A stretch of DNA of 64,000 bases from Sphingomonas sp. (lineage in GTDB: Bacteria > Pseudomonadota > Alphaproteobacteria > Sphingomonadales > Sphingomonadaceae). Positions 35,495 through 44,361 of the stretch are shown in pieces; positions within the stretch are counted from its first letter, which is position 1; each line of letters begins with the position of its first letter. The position numbers were made by a program, and so were the translations under genes. The notes under the pieces are model-generated. The model saw only the letters and a list, made by a program, of their open reading frames with translations, searched no databases and was not told the origin of the DNA. The stretch spans positions 1-64,000 of the forward strand of contig NZ_JAGHZV010000021.1 of the NCBI RefSeq assembly GCF_017745215.1, given 5' to 3'.

Positions 35495-36508
35495 ATGGCG
35501 CGGATGAACATGATCCAGGCGATCAACTCGGCGATGGACGTGATGATGGCGCGCGACGCCGACGTGGTCGTGATGGGGGAGGACGTCGGCTATTTCGGCG
35601 GCGTGTTCCGCGCGACCGCGGGACTGCAGGCCAAATACGGCAAGACCCGCGTGTTCGACACGCCGATCACCGAATGCGGGATCATCGGCGTGGCGGTGGG
35701 GATGGGCGCCTATGGCCTGCGCCCGGTCCCCGAGATCCAGTTCGCCGACTATATCTACCCGGCGCTCGACCAGCTCGTCTCCGAAGCGGCGCGGCTGCGC
35801 TACCGCTCGGCGGCGGACTTCATCGCGCCGATCACGGTGCGCTCGCCCTTCGGCGGCGGCATCTTCGGCGGGCAGACGCACAGCCAGTCGCCCGAGGGCA
35901 TCTTCACCCACGTCTCGGGCATCAAGACCGTGATCCCCTCGACCCCCTATGACGCCAAGGGGCTGCTGATCGCAGCGATCGAGGACAACGACCCGACGCT
36001 CTTCTTCGAGCCCAAGCGAATCTACAACGGGCCGTTCGACGGCCACTACGACCGGCCCGCGAAGAACTGGTCGAACCACCCGGCGGGCGAGGTCCCCGAA
36101 GGCTATTACAAGATCGAGCTGGGCAAGGCCGCGATCGTCCGCGAGGGCGAGGCGCTGACGATCCTCTGCTACGGCACCATGGTCCATGTCGTCGCCAGCA
36201 CGATCGAGGCGCTGGGTGTCGACGCCGAGATCGTCGACCTGCGCACGCTCGTGCCGCTCGATATCGAGGCGATCGAGGCTTCGGTCCGCAAGACCGGGCG
36301 CTGCATGATCGTCCACGAGGCGACGCGCACCGGCGGCTTTGGTGCCGAGCTCTCGGCTCTGGTAACCGAGCGCTGCTTCTACCACCTCGAAGCCCCGGTC
36401 GAGCGCGTCACCGGCTTCGACACGCCCTATCCCCACAGCCTCGAATGGGCCTATTTCCCGGGCCCGGTCCGCATCGGCGAGGCGCTCAAGAAGATCCTGA
36501 AGGACTGA
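35495..36508 (+). CDS. bkdA2: 2-oxoisovalerate dehydrogenase E1 subunit beta
   Basis: The 337-residue partner of E1alpha has MNMIQAINSAMDVMMARD, VVMGEDVGYFGGVFRAT, FDTPITECGIIGVAVGM and EIQFADYIYPALDQLVSEAARLRYRS. These are standard transketolase-like pyrimidine-binding and C-terminal features. The ATG at 35495 has GGGAG ten bases upstream; a TTG two codons earlier is the alternative. The stop overlaps or abuts the E2 start. Confidence 0.95.
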   Translation: MARMNMIQAINSAMDVMMARDADVVVMGEDVGYFGGVFRATAGLQAKYGKTRVFDTPITECGIIGVAVGMGAYGLRPVPEIQFADYIYPALDQLVSEAARLRYRSAADFIAPITVRSPFGGGIFGGQTHSQSPEGIFTHVSGIKTVIPSTPYDAKGLLIAAIEDNDPTLFFEPKRIYNGPFDGHYDRPAKNWSNHPAGEVPEGYYKIELGKAAIVREGEALTILCYGTMVHVVASTIEALGVDAEIVDLRTLVPLDIEAIEASVRKTGRCMIVHEATRTGGFGAELSALVTERCFYHLEAPVERVTGFDTPYPHSLEWAYFPGPVRIGEALKKILKD

Positions 36509-36510
36509 TG

Positions 36511-37764
36511 ATGAGCCGCTTCACATTCCGCTTGCCCGACATCGGCGAAGGCATCGCCGAGGCCGAGATCGTCGCCTGGCACGTCAAGGTCGGCGACCGC
36601 GTCGAGGAAGACCAGCAGATCGCCGACATGATGACCGACAAGGCGACGGTGGAGATGGAGTCCCCCGTGAGCGGCACGGTGGTCGAGCTCGCCGGCGAAG
36701 TCGGCGACCAGGTCGCGATCGGCTCGGCGCTGGTGGTGTTCGAGGTCGACGGCGACGAGACCGAGGCGCCGGCTTCGGAAGAAGTCGTCGAGGAAATCGA
36801 GGCCGAGACACCGGGCGCCGAGGAAGTCCTCGCGCCCGAGCCCGTCGCCGCAGCGCCGGCGCCCGCACCGGCCCCGGTGGTCGAGGAAAAGCCCGCCCCG
36901 CGCGAACATGTCCTCGCCTCGCCCGCCGTCCGCCAGCGCGCGCGCGACCTCGGCATCGACCTCGCGCATGTCCGCCACGACGGCGACCGCGTCCGCCACG
37001 CCGATCTCGACGCCTATCTGCGCTACAGCCAGGGCCAGGGCTATCACGCCCCTCACGCCAGCCGAGCCCGCGACGACGAGCCGGTCAAGGTCATCGGCAT
37101 GCGCCGCCGCATCGCCGAGAACATGGCCGCCTCGAAGCGCGCCATCCCCCATTTCACCTATGTCGAGGAGATCGACGTCACTGCGCTCGAGGCGATGCGC
37201 GCCGATCTGAACGACAATCGCGGCGGCCGGCCCAAGCTCACGATGCTGCCGCTGCTGATCGTCGCGATCTGCCGGACGATCCCCGACTTCCCGATGATCA
37301 ACGCGCGCTACGACGACGAGGCCGGCGTGGTGACGCGCCACGGCCGCGTCCACCTCGGCATGGCGACGCAGACCGACGCCGGGCTGATGGTCCCGGTGAT
37401 CCGCGACGCGCAGGACAGGAACGTCTGGCAGCTGGCGAGCGAGATCACCCGCCTCGCCGAGGCCGCGCGCACCGGCAAGGCGAAGAGCGAGGAGCTGAGC
37501 GGCTCGACGCTGACCGTGACCTCGCTCGGGCCCTTGGGCGGCATCGCCACCACGCCGGTGATCAACCGCCCGGAGGTGGCGATCATCGGTCCGAACAAGA
37601 TCGTCGAGCGCCCCGTCTTCCATGGGGACGACATCGTCCGCGCCAAGCTGATGAACCTGTCGATCAGCTGCGATCACCGCGTCGTCGACGGCTGGGACGC
37701 GGCAAGCTTCGTCCAGGCGCTACGGAAGCTGCTCGAGACGCCGGTGCTGCTGTTCGCGGATTGA
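36511..37764 (+). CDS. bkdB: Dihydrolipoamide acyltransferase E2 of branched-chain 2-oxoacid dehydrogenase
   Basis: The 417-residue protein has one lipoyl domain with the lipoylated lysine K44 in MTDKATVEME, then an Ala/Pro/Glu linker. The peripheral subunit-binding domain (LASPAVRQRARDLGIDLAHV, about residues 135-160) is followed by the catalytic domain ending in DHRVVDGWDAASFV. The DHRxxDG active site begins at residue 388. It transfers acyl groups from E1 to CoA and forms the complex core. ATG 36508 (TGATG overlap) is an equally possible start. E3 must come from elsewhere. Confidence 0.94.
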   Translation: MSRFTFRLPDIGEGIAEAEIVAWHVKVGDRVEEDQQIADMMTDKATVEMESPVSGTVVELAGEVGDQVAIGSALVVFEVDGDETEAPASEEVVEEIEAETPGAEEVLAPEPVAAAPAPAPAPVVEEKPAPREHVLASPAVRQRARDLGIDLAHVRHDGDRVRHADLDAYLRYSQGQGYHAPHASRARDDEPVKVIGMRRRIAENMAASKRAIPHFTYVEEIDVTALEAMRADLNDNRGGRPKLTMLPLLIVAICRTIPDFPMINARYDDEAGVVTRHGRVHLGMATQTDAGLMVPVIRDAQDRNVWQLASEITRLAEAARTGKAKSEELSGSTLTVTSLGPLGGIATTPVINRPEVAIIGPNKIVERPVFHGDDIVRAKLMNLSISCDHRVVDGWDAASFVQALRKLLETPVLLFAD

Positions 37765-37772
37765 GGCTCCGC

Positions 37773-39014
37773 CTAGACTTCCAGCCCCTGCAACAGCTTG
37801 GGCACGTCGCCGCTCTCGCCGCGCGCCTCGGCCATGAAGAAGCGCTTGAGCGGCGGCAGCTTGTCGACCGCCGAGAGGCCGAAACGGCGGATCGCGGCGG
37901 GAAGCTCGCCGGGGATGCCGAACAGCCGGGTGAGCCCGTCGGTGGCGGCGGCGACCATGAAGGTGTCTAGCCCGCGCCAGCGCTGGTATCGCGCGAGCAG
38001 CTGCGCGTCGCCGCAATCGAGCCCCAGGCGCTTGCCCTCGACCAGCACCTCGACCAGCGTCGCGACGTCGCGGAAGCCGACGTTCACCCCCTGGCCCGCG
38101 ATCGGATGGATGCCGTGCGCCGCATCGCCGACCAGCGCGAGCCGCTCGCCGGTGATCCAGGCGGCGTGGTGGAAGCCGAGCGGATAGCTCGAGCGCTGGC
38201 TGAGCGAGGTCAGCTTGCCCAGGAACCCGCCCATCCTTTTCTCGGCCTCGGCGAGATAGGCGCGCTCGGACAGCGCCAGCATCGCCGCGGCCTGGTTGCC
38301 CTTGACCGTCCAGACGATCGCCGAACGATGGCCGTGCTCGTCGTCGACCAGCGGCAGGATCGCGAACGGCCCCTGCGCGTAGAAGATCTCATAGGCGATG
38401 TTCTCGTGAGAACGCTCGTGCCCGATCGTGGCGATCATCGCGGCATGATCATAGGTCCAGCGCGCGACCTTGAGCCCCGCCGCCTCGCGCGTCGGCGAGT
38501 TGCGACCCTCTGCGGCGACGAGCAGGTCGGCCCGCACCGTCTTCCCCGAGTCCAGCAGCGCGGCGACGCCATGACGCCCGCGCTCGACCGAGACCGCGCG
38601 CGTCTGCATCCGCACGTCGGCGAGCGGCGCGACCTGGGCGGCAGTGAGCAGCGCGGTCCTGAGCGCGCGATTCTCGAACATCCGGCCGAGCGCGCCGTCC
38701 TCGGCATCGGGCTCGAAGTCGAGCTTGCCCGGCGCGAGCCCGTCCGAGACGCGGATGCCCTGGATCGGGCAGCCCTGACCCGCCAGCCGCCCGGCGACGC
38801 CGATCGCTTCGAACATCCGATAGGGCGCGCTGGCGATCGCCGAGGCGCGGCCGTCGTGTGCGGCGGCGAGGATCTTCACGGGATCGGCCGGATCGATGAC
38901 GATCGACGAGATGCCGTGCGCGTCGAGCGCCACCGCCAGCGCACTGCCGACGAGCCCGCCGCCGAGGATGAGGACGTCGGCGCGATTGGGCGCGCGATCG
39001 CTTGTCTGAGCCAT
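37773..39014 (-). CDS. UbiH/UbiF/COQ6 family FAD-dependent hydroxylase
   Basis: The 413-residue flavoprotein has the N-terminal FAD-binding LILGGGLVGSALAVAL, the AASHD-like DGRASAIASAPYRMFEAIG and the second FAD motif LVGDAAHGIHPIAGQGVNVGFRD. These mark the ubiquinone-biosynthesis hydroxylases, which add ring hydroxyls. Which ring carbon it acts on cannot be read from sequence. The ATG at 39014 follows AGGT by seven bases; a GTG three codons upstream is possible. The gene is convergent with E2, nine bases apart. Confidence 0.9.
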   Translation of the reverse strand: MAQTSDRAPNRADVLILGGGLVGSALAVALDAHGISSIVIDPADPVKILAAAHDGRASAIASAPYRMFEAIGVAGRLAGQGCPIQGIRVSDGLAPGKLDFEPDAEDGALGRMFENRALRTALLTAAQVAPLADVRMQTRAVSVERGRHGVAALLDSGKTVRADLLVAAEGRNSPTREAAGLKVARWTYDHAAMIATIGHERSHENIAYEIFYAQGPFAILPLVDDEHGHRSAIVWTVKGNQAAAMLALSERAYLAEAEKRMGGFLGKLTSLSQRSSYPLGFHHAAWITGERLALVGDAAHGIHPIAGQGVNVGFRDVATLVEVLVEGKRLGLDCGDAQLLARYQRWRGLDTFMVAAATDGLTRLFGIPGELPAAIRRFGLSAVDKLPPLKRFFMAEARGESGDVPKLLQGLEV

Positions 39015-39123
39015 GGATCGCACCTAGCGCGCGTGCGGCGAACTGCCAATGGCGGCGCTTGACGGCGGACTCCGGCTACGCGATGATTCCGGGGCACCCC
39101 CTGAAAAACTTGGAGGCTGGGCC

Positions 39124-41457
39124 ATGGCGTCCCGGGCACAGGCGCCGCTTTGGCGCGATACGATGAAGGCGAGCGCTCGCCGCAGCTCCGCCCTGATCGG
39201 CGGATTCCTGGTCTTCGCAGGCGTGGTGCTGCTGAGCCTCGCGCTGGTGAGCTATCATGCGCAGGACCCCTCGCTGAACACCGCGGCCGGCGGTCCTGCG
39301 CGCAACATCCTCGGCGAGCCGGGCGCGTGGATCGCCGACGGGCTGTTCTCGCTGCTCGGCGCGCCGGCGTGGCTGCTGATGCCGGTGGGGCTGATCGTCG
39401 CCAACCGGCTGTGGCGCGACCGCTCGACCGGCGGCTGGGGCAAGATGTTGCGCGGCGCAACTATCGGCGCGCTGTTCTTCGGCACCGCGCTCGCGCTGGT
39501 GCCCTTCTATTCGACGCTGCCGGCGGGCCGCGGCGGGCTGATCGGGCTCGAGCTCGCGGCGCTGGTCCGGCTTGGGCTCGAGCAGCTCCGCGAGCCGCAG
39601 GCAGCGCTCTGGGCGGGGCGAGGCATCGCGCTCGTCCTCGGCACCTTCGGCCTGTGGTGGTGGTGGCGCAGCCTCGACTTCAGCCTGCCCGACCGCAGCT
39701 GGCAGATCGGCATCCCGCGCCTGACCTTCCGCGGCGAGCCGCGCGACGCGGCGCCCGAGCCTGCGGCACCGACAGCGCCGGTTCGCTCGCCGCGCGCCGA
39801 AGCCGAACCGGCGGGCCCCAAGCCCCAGCCGCGCAAGGTCGCGACGCCCGACGCGCGCCCCGGCCCGGTGATCGCCGATCGCGCCGTCCAGCCCAGCGCC
39901 GCGCGCGCCAAGGAGCCGCGCCAGGCAAGCCTCGACTTCAAGGACAGCTTCAAGCTGCCGCCGATCGACCTGCTCAAGGCGCCGCCCGCGAACAAGAACG
40001 CCGCGATCGACAAGGCCGCGCTCGAACGCAACGCCCGACTGCTCGAGAGCGTGCTCGACGACTTCCATGTGAAGGGCCAGATCGTCGAGGTCCGCCCCGG
40101 CCCGGTGGTCACCATGTACGAGCTCGAGCCGGCCTCGGGGATCAAGGCGAGCCGGGTGATCCAGCTCGCCGACGACGTCGCCCGCAACATGTCCGCCACC
40201 TCGGCGCGCATCGCGACGATCCCGGGCCGCAGCGTGATCGGCATCGAGCTGCCCAACGCCAAGCGCGAGGCGGTGAACCTCCACGAGCTGATCGCGAGCC
40301 AAGCGTTCGAGGACCAGGGCGCGAGCCTGCCGCTGGTGCTCGGCAAGAACATCGCCGGCGATCCTGTGATCGCCGACCTTGCGCCGATGCCGCACCTGCT
40401 CGTCGCCGGCACCACCGGTTCGGGCAAGTCGGTGGGCCTGAACTCGATGATCCTGTCGCTGCTCTACCGGCTCACCCCCGAGCAATGCCGGATGATCATG
40501 ATCGACCCCAAGATGCTGGAACTCAGCATGTACAAGGGCATCCCGCACCTGCTGGCGGACGTCGTCACCGAGCCGCAGAAGGCGGTGCGCGCGTTGAAGT
40601 GGACCGTCGAGCAGATGGAGGACCGCTATCGGATGATGGCATCCGCGAACGTCCGGAGCCTCGCCAGCTTCAACGACAAGGTGCGCCAGGCCAAGGCCAA
40701 GGGCCAGAAGCTCGGCCGCAAGGTGCAGACCGGCTGGGACCCCGAGACCGGCAAGCCGATCTACGAGGAGGAGATGCTCGACCTCCAGCCGCTGCCGCAG
40801 ATCGTGGTGGTGGTCGACGAGCTCGCCGACCTGATGATGACCGCGGGCAAGGAAGTCGAGTTCCTGATCCAGCGCCTCGCGCAAAAGGCGCGCGCCGCGG
40901 GCATCCACCTGATCATGGCGACGCAGCGCCCGTCGGTCGACGTCATCACCGGCGTGATCAAGGCCAACCTGCCGACCCGGATCAGCTTCCACGTCACCTC
41001 GAAGATCGACTCGCGTACGATCCTGGGCGAGCAGGGCGCCGAGCAGCTGCTCGGCAAGGGCGACATGCTCTACATGCCCGGCGGCAAGCAGATCACCCGC
41101 GTCCACGGCCCCTTCGTCAGCGACGACGAAGTGATGGCGATCGCCGATTTCTGGCGCTCGCAGGGCGCGCCCGAGTACATCGCCGCGGTCACCGAGGAGC
41201 CCGAGGACGGCGGCTTCCAGTTCGACGGTGCCCCCAATGGCGAGGACAGCGCCGAGGAGCAGCAATATCGCCAGGCGGTCCAGCTCGTCGCCGAGAGCCA
41301 GAAGGCCTCGACCTCCTGGCTCCAGCGCCAGCTCCGCATCGGCTACAATACCGCTGCGCGTCTGATCGAGCGGATGGAACGCGAAGGGCTGGTTTCCAAA
41401 CCCGACCATGTCGGCCGCCGCGAAGTGCTGATGGATACCGAGGGGCGTCCGCTCTAG
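39124..41457 (+). CDS. ftsK: DNA translocase FtsK
   Basis: The 777-residue septal DNA pump has about four N-terminal transmembrane helices (residues 25-185) and an Ala/Pro-rich linker. A RecA-like motor follows, with Walker A GTTGSGKS near 430 and Walker B VVVVDELADL near 560. The C-terminal gamma winged helix (QLRIGYNTAARLIERMEREG) reads polar DNA signals. It clears chromosomes at division. GGAGG precedes the start; an upstream in-frame ATG at 39049 lacks support. Confidence 0.95.
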   Translation: MASRAQAPLWRDTMKASARRSSALIGGFLVFAGVVLLSLALVSYHAQDPSLNTAAGGPARNILGEPGAWIADGLFSLLGAPAWLLMPVGLIVANRLWRDRSTGGWGKMLRGATIGALFFGTALALVPFYSTLPAGRGGLIGLELAALVRLGLEQLREPQAALWAGRGIALVLGTFGLWWWWRSLDFSLPDRSWQIGIPRLTFRGEPRDAAPEPAAPTAPVRSPRAEAEPAGPKPQPRKVATPDARPGPVIADRAVQPSAARAKEPRQASLDFKDSFKLPPIDLLKAPPANKNAAIDKAALERNARLLESVLDDFHVKGQIVEVRPGPVVTMYELEPASGIKASRVIQLADDVARNMSATSARIATIPGRSVIGIELPNAKREAVNLHELIASQAFEDQGASLPLVLGKNIAGDPVIADLAPMPHLLVAGTTGSGKSVGLNSMILSLLYRLTPEQCRMIMIDPKMLELSMYKGIPHLLADVVTEPQKAVRALKWTVEQMEDRYRMMASANVRSLASFNDKVRQAKAKGQKLGRKVQTGWDPETGKPIYEEEMLDLQPLPQIVVVVDELADLMMTAGKEVEFLIQRLAQKARAAGIHLIMATQRPSVDVITGVIKANLPTRISFHVTSKIDSRTILGEQGAEQLLGKGDMLYMPGGKQITRVHGPFVSDDEVMAIADFWRSQGAPEYIAAVTEEPEDGGFQFDGAPNGEDSAEEQQYRQAVQLVAESQKASTSWLQRQLRIGYNTAARLIERMEREGLVSKPDHVGRREVLMDTEGRPL

Positions 41458-41551
41458 GGGCGTTTCGGCGGGATCGATCGCCTTCGTAGCGGGTTCACGG
41501 GGTGTTCAAGCCGCCCGTTCCATGGCGGGCACTCCCATTGGAGAGATTGTC

Positions 41552-42175
41552 TTGCGACTGCCGATCGTCCTCGCCCTGAGCCTTGCCGCGCCCGCGATCG
41601 TTTCCGCGGCCGCCGCGCCCGCACCCGCGGACGGGATCGCGCTCGTCCAGCAGCATCTCGCCTCGGTCTCGAGCATGACCGCGGCGTTCAGCCAGACCGA
41701 CCGCAACAACCGCACCGTCACCGGCACGATGAGCCTCAAGCGCCCGGGCAAGATCCGCTTCCAGTACGAGAAGGGCGTGCCCCAGCTGATCGTCGCGGAC
41801 GGCAACTCGCTCTATTTCATCGACTATCAGGTGAAGCAGGTCTCGCGCTGGCCGATCGGCAGTTCGCCGCTGGGCGTGCTGCTCAACCCCAAGCGCGACG
41901 TCACCCAATTCGCCAAGCTGCTCCCGACGCAGGATTCGCGCATCCTCTCGGTCGAGGTGCGTGACCCCAAGCATCCCGAATATGGCCGGATCACCATGGT
42001 CTTCCAGAAGAATGGCACGGCACCCGGCGGGCTGATGCTGCTCGGCTGGGTGGCGCTCGATTCGCAGAACAACCGCACGACGATCCAGCTCTCGAACCAG
42101 CGCTTCAACGTCGCCATCGCCGACGGAACGTTCGCCTGGAGCGACCCGCGGCGGAGCGGCGGCCCCAAACGTTAA
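41552..42175 (+). CDS. lolA: LolA-like outer-membrane lipoprotein carrier protein
   Basis: The periplasmic chaperone of about 207 residues has a signal peptide (LRLPIVLALSLAAPAIVSAAAA). The LolA beta-sheet features LASVSSMTAAFSQTD, GTMSLKRPGKIRFQYE and QLIVADGNSLYFID follow. It carries lipoproteins from the inner to the outer membrane. I start at TTG 41552, eight bases after GGAGAG; ATG 41522 adds ten residues and lacks a ribosome-binding site. It lies downstream of ftsK on the same strand. Confidence 0.88.
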   Translation: MRLPIVLALSLAAPAIVSAAAAPAPADGIALVQQHLASVSSMTAAFSQTDRNNRTVTGTMSLKRPGKIRFQYEKGVPQLIVADGNSLYFIDYQVKQVSRWPIGSSPLGVLLNPKRDVTQFAKLLPTQDSRILSVEVRDPKHPEYGRITMVFQKNGTAPGGLMLLGWVALDSQNNRTTIQLSNQRFNVAIADGTFAWSDPRRSGGPKR

Positions 42176-42194
42176 TGTCGTTCATCTGCGCGAC

Positions 42195-42342
42195 AGCTTT
42201 ACCCGAGTAGAACAGTCCTCGCGGATGAGGGCTCGACCCGGGATTTTCCCCCTGTTGCCCGGCCTGCCCCCATCCCGCCTGCGTGACGAACGCTAGGTCG
42301 GCCCTCGCTCCACTGCCCCCGGAGCGGGGGCCTTTCTTTTTT
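42195..42342 (+). ncRNA. Candidate structured small RNA after lolA
   Basis: A long-range helix pairs GAGGGCTCGACC (42227-42238) with GGTCGGCCCTC (42296-42306), eleven pairs with one bulge. It encloses two local hairpins: CCGGG/CCCGG (42238-42242 with 42258-42262) and GCGT/ACGC (42281-42293). Single-stranded loops are C-rich. A perfect rho-independent terminator follows at once. It could be an independent small RNA or the processed 3' end of the lolA message. No known family (SRP, 6S, tmRNA, RNase P) matches by eye. The 5' end is a guess. Confidence 0.5.
42315..42342 (+). terminator. Strong rho-independent terminator
   Basis: GCCCCCG and CGGGGGC form a perfect 7-bp stem with a GAG loop, followed by TTTCTTTTTT. 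It ends the lolA transcript and/or the candidate RNA before it. Confidence 0.9.
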
Positions 42343-42344
42343 GA

Positions 42345-42525
42345 CGCAGCGACGCTGCGCGGACGGTGCCAGCCCACTCCCCCACCAGTGTGAGGTGAAC
42401 AGTGCCCCGCGCTGTTCAGGTCATGCCGGGGGCATGACCGACCTCACACTCCCATAGAATAAACTTCCGTTGGGAGGCCGGGTGGGGGAGTGGGCTGGCA
42501 CCGCGAGACAAGCATCGCTATCTCG
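42345..42525. repeat. Palindromic repeat family A, copy 4, with nested palindrome
   Basis: The left hairpin is CGCAGCG-A-CGCTGCG (42345-42359). The cores at 42365-42386 and 42481-42502 are perfect inverted repeats over 22 bp. The centre (AATAAACTTCCGTTGGG) is inverted relative to copy 2. Between left core and centre lies an extra palindrome (42387-42450), bounded by AGTGTGAGGT/ACCTCACACT and containing two small hairpins. The right hairpin GCGAGA/TCTCGC ends five bases before the xth start. Confidence 0.9.
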
Positions 42526-42530
42526 CGCCG

Positions 42531-43325
42531 ATGGCCGACACGCTCAAGATCGCTTCCTGGAACATCAATTCGGTGCGTTTCCGCATCAATATCGTCGAGC
42601 AGTTCCTCAAGGAGGAAGCGCCCGACATCCTCTGCCTCCAGGAAACCAAGGTGATCGACGGCGACTTCCCCCGCGCCGCCTTCGAGGCGCTCGGCTATCG
42701 CCACAACCTCCTCCACGGCCAGCGGATGCACCATGGCGTGGCGATCCTCTCGAAGGTCCCGGTGGTCGAGGACGACCGGCTCGACTGGCAGGCCAACGGC
42801 GAGGCGCGGCACGTCGGCGTGCGGCTGCCCAACGGCGTGCGGCTCGAGAATGTCTATGTCCCCGCCGGCGGCGACGTGCCCGATCGCACCGTCAACCCCA
42901 AGTTCGGCCAGAAGCTCGATTTCGTCGAGCGGATGACCGGCTGGTCCGAAGGGCTGCGCGTCCCCACCATCCTGGTCGGCGACTTCAACATCGCCCCGCT
43001 CGAATGCGACGTGTGGAGCCACAAGGCGCTGCTCGACGTGGTCAGCCACACGCCGATCGAAGTCGAGGCGCTGGGCAGGCTCCAGGCCGCGCACGACTGG
43101 GTCGACCTGGGCCGCAGCTTCCTCCCGGCACCGACACGCAACTGGACCTGGTGGAGCTACCGCGCCAAGGACTGGCTCGCCTCCGACCGCGGGCGGCGGC
43201 TCGATCACATGTGGGCGAGCCCCGAGGTCGCCAAGGCGGCGACCGAGCACAAGGTCCACGAATCCTGCCGCAGCTGGCTCAAGCCCTCGGACCATGTCCC
43301 CATCGTCACCGAGTTCGCCTTTTGA
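42531..43325 (+). CDS. xth: Exodeoxyribonuclease III
   Basis: The 264-residue AP endonuclease/3'-5' exonuclease repairs abasic sites. Catalytic motifs are clear: ASWNINSVR, LQETK (about residues 36-40), the GDFNIAP block near 150 and SDHVPI near the C terminus. The start follows directly after a palindromic repeat and has no evident Shine-Dalgarno sequence. The TGA stop overlaps the ribA TTG start. Confidence 0.95.
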   Translation: MADTLKIASWNINSVRFRINIVEQFLKEEAPDILCLQETKVIDGDFPRAAFEALGYRHNLLHGQRMHHGVAILSKVPVVEDDRLDWQANGEARHVGVRLPNGVRLENVYVPAGGDVPDRTVNPKFGQKLDFVERMTGWSEGLRVPTILVGDFNIAPLECDVWSHKALLDVVSHTPIEVEALGRLQAAHDWVDLGRSFLPAPTRNWTWWSYRAKDWLASDRGRRLDHMWASPEVAKAATEHKVHESCRSWLKPSDHVPIVTEFAF

Positions 43326-44359
43326 GCGGCGCGCACCAGACCGCGCTGGCGATCGACGCGCTGCGCCGCGGCTGGCCGGTGACGCTAGGCGGCTACGACC
43401 TGCTTGCGATCGAGACCGGCGACCACGAGCGGCTCGCGGCGTTCGACCCCGATGGCACCGCGGCGCTGCTGCTCTCGGCCGGCCGCGCCGTGACGCTCAA
43501 GCTTACCAACCAGCGCGACGCCGCCGACGGGCCAGTGCTCGTCGGCCGCACGCCCTGGCTCGACTTCGACATGGCCACCGCGCTCGCCGACCCGCAGTTC
43601 GACTTGTCGACGCCGCTCAAGGGCCCCTTCCGCGCGATCCCGCTCAGCGATCCGGAGAGCGCCGCCGCCGCGCTCCAGCTCGCGCGGATCGCCGGGCTGC
43701 TCCCGGCCTTCTTCGTCAAGCCGGCGACCGCCCCCGGGATCACGCCAGCCGACCTCGCCGAGCATGAGGACGCCGATCGCCTGCGCATCGTCGCGCGCGC
43801 GCGGCTGCCGGTCGACGGCGCCGAGGATTCCGAGATCATCGCCTTCCGCACCGACGAGATGCCCGGCGAGCATGTCGCGCTCGTCATCGGCCAGCCCGAC
43901 GGCAACCCGCCGCTCGTCCGCCTCCACAGCGAATGCCTGACCGGCGACGTGCTCGGCAGCCTCAAATGTGATTGCGGGCCGCAGCTTCAGGCGGCCATCA
44001 AGGCGATCCGGGCGAGCGGCTGGGGGATCCTGCTCTACCTTCGCCAGGAAGGCCGCGGGATCGGGCTGATCAACAAGCTGCGCGCCTATGCGCTGCAGGA
44101 CCAGGGCTATGACACCGTGGACGCCAACACCCGGCTGGGCTTCGCGGTCGACGCGCGCAACTTCGCGATCGCGGGCCGGATGCTGTCGCTGCTCGGCCAG
44201 AAGCGCGTCCGGCTGCTGACCAACAACCCCGAGAAGGTCGCCCAGCTCGAAGCGACGGGGATCGCCGTGGTCGAGCGCGTGCCGCATATCCTGCCGGCCA
44301 ATCCGCACAACGAGCGCTACCTCGCCGCCAAGCGCGACCGCACCGGGCACCAGCTCTGA
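43322..44359 (+). CDS. ribA: GTP cyclohydrolase II
   Basis: The 345-residue protein has the RibA core: FRTDEMPGEHVALV, SECLTGDVLGSLKCDCG with zinc cysteines C205, C216 and C218, LRQEGRGIGLINKLRAY and GYDTVDANTRLGF. It opens the GTP ring to start riboflavin synthesis. About 150 residues precede the core and form an extra N-terminal domain seen in some alphaproteobacteria, in place of a RibB fusion. It starts at TTG 43322 in a TTGA overlap with xth. Confidence 0.92.
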   Translation: MSGAHQTALAIDALRRGWPVTLGGYDLLAIETGDHERLAAFDPDGTAALLLSAGRAVTLKLTNQRDAADGPVLVGRTPWLDFDMATALADPQFDLSTPLKGPFRAIPLSDPESAAAALQLARIAGLLPAFFVKPATAPGITPADLAEHEDADRLRIVARARLPVDGAEDSEIIAFRTDEMPGEHVALVIGQPDGNPPLVRLHSECLTGDVLGSLKCDCGPQLQAAIKAIRASGWGILLYLRQEGRGIGLINKLRAYALQDQGYDTVDANTRLGFAVDARNFAIAGRMLSLLGQKRVRLLTNNPEKVAQLEATGIAVVERVPHILPANPHNERYLAAKRDRTGHQL

Positions 44360-44361
44360 CG

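Larger units (their letters stand above)
42176..42530. other. 355-base intergenic region after lolA
   Basis: The first part (42190-42342) looks like a structured RNA ending in a strong terminator. The rest (42345-42525) is filled by repeat family A copy 4 with a nested palindromic insert. No protein gene is supported before the xth start at 42531. Confidence 0.7.

Noticed and set aside
42195..42342. Structured region after lolA as SRP RNA, 6S RNA, tmRNA or RNase P RNA
   Set aside because: The conserved sequence signatures of these RNAs are absent and the length is wrong for tmRNA and RNase P.
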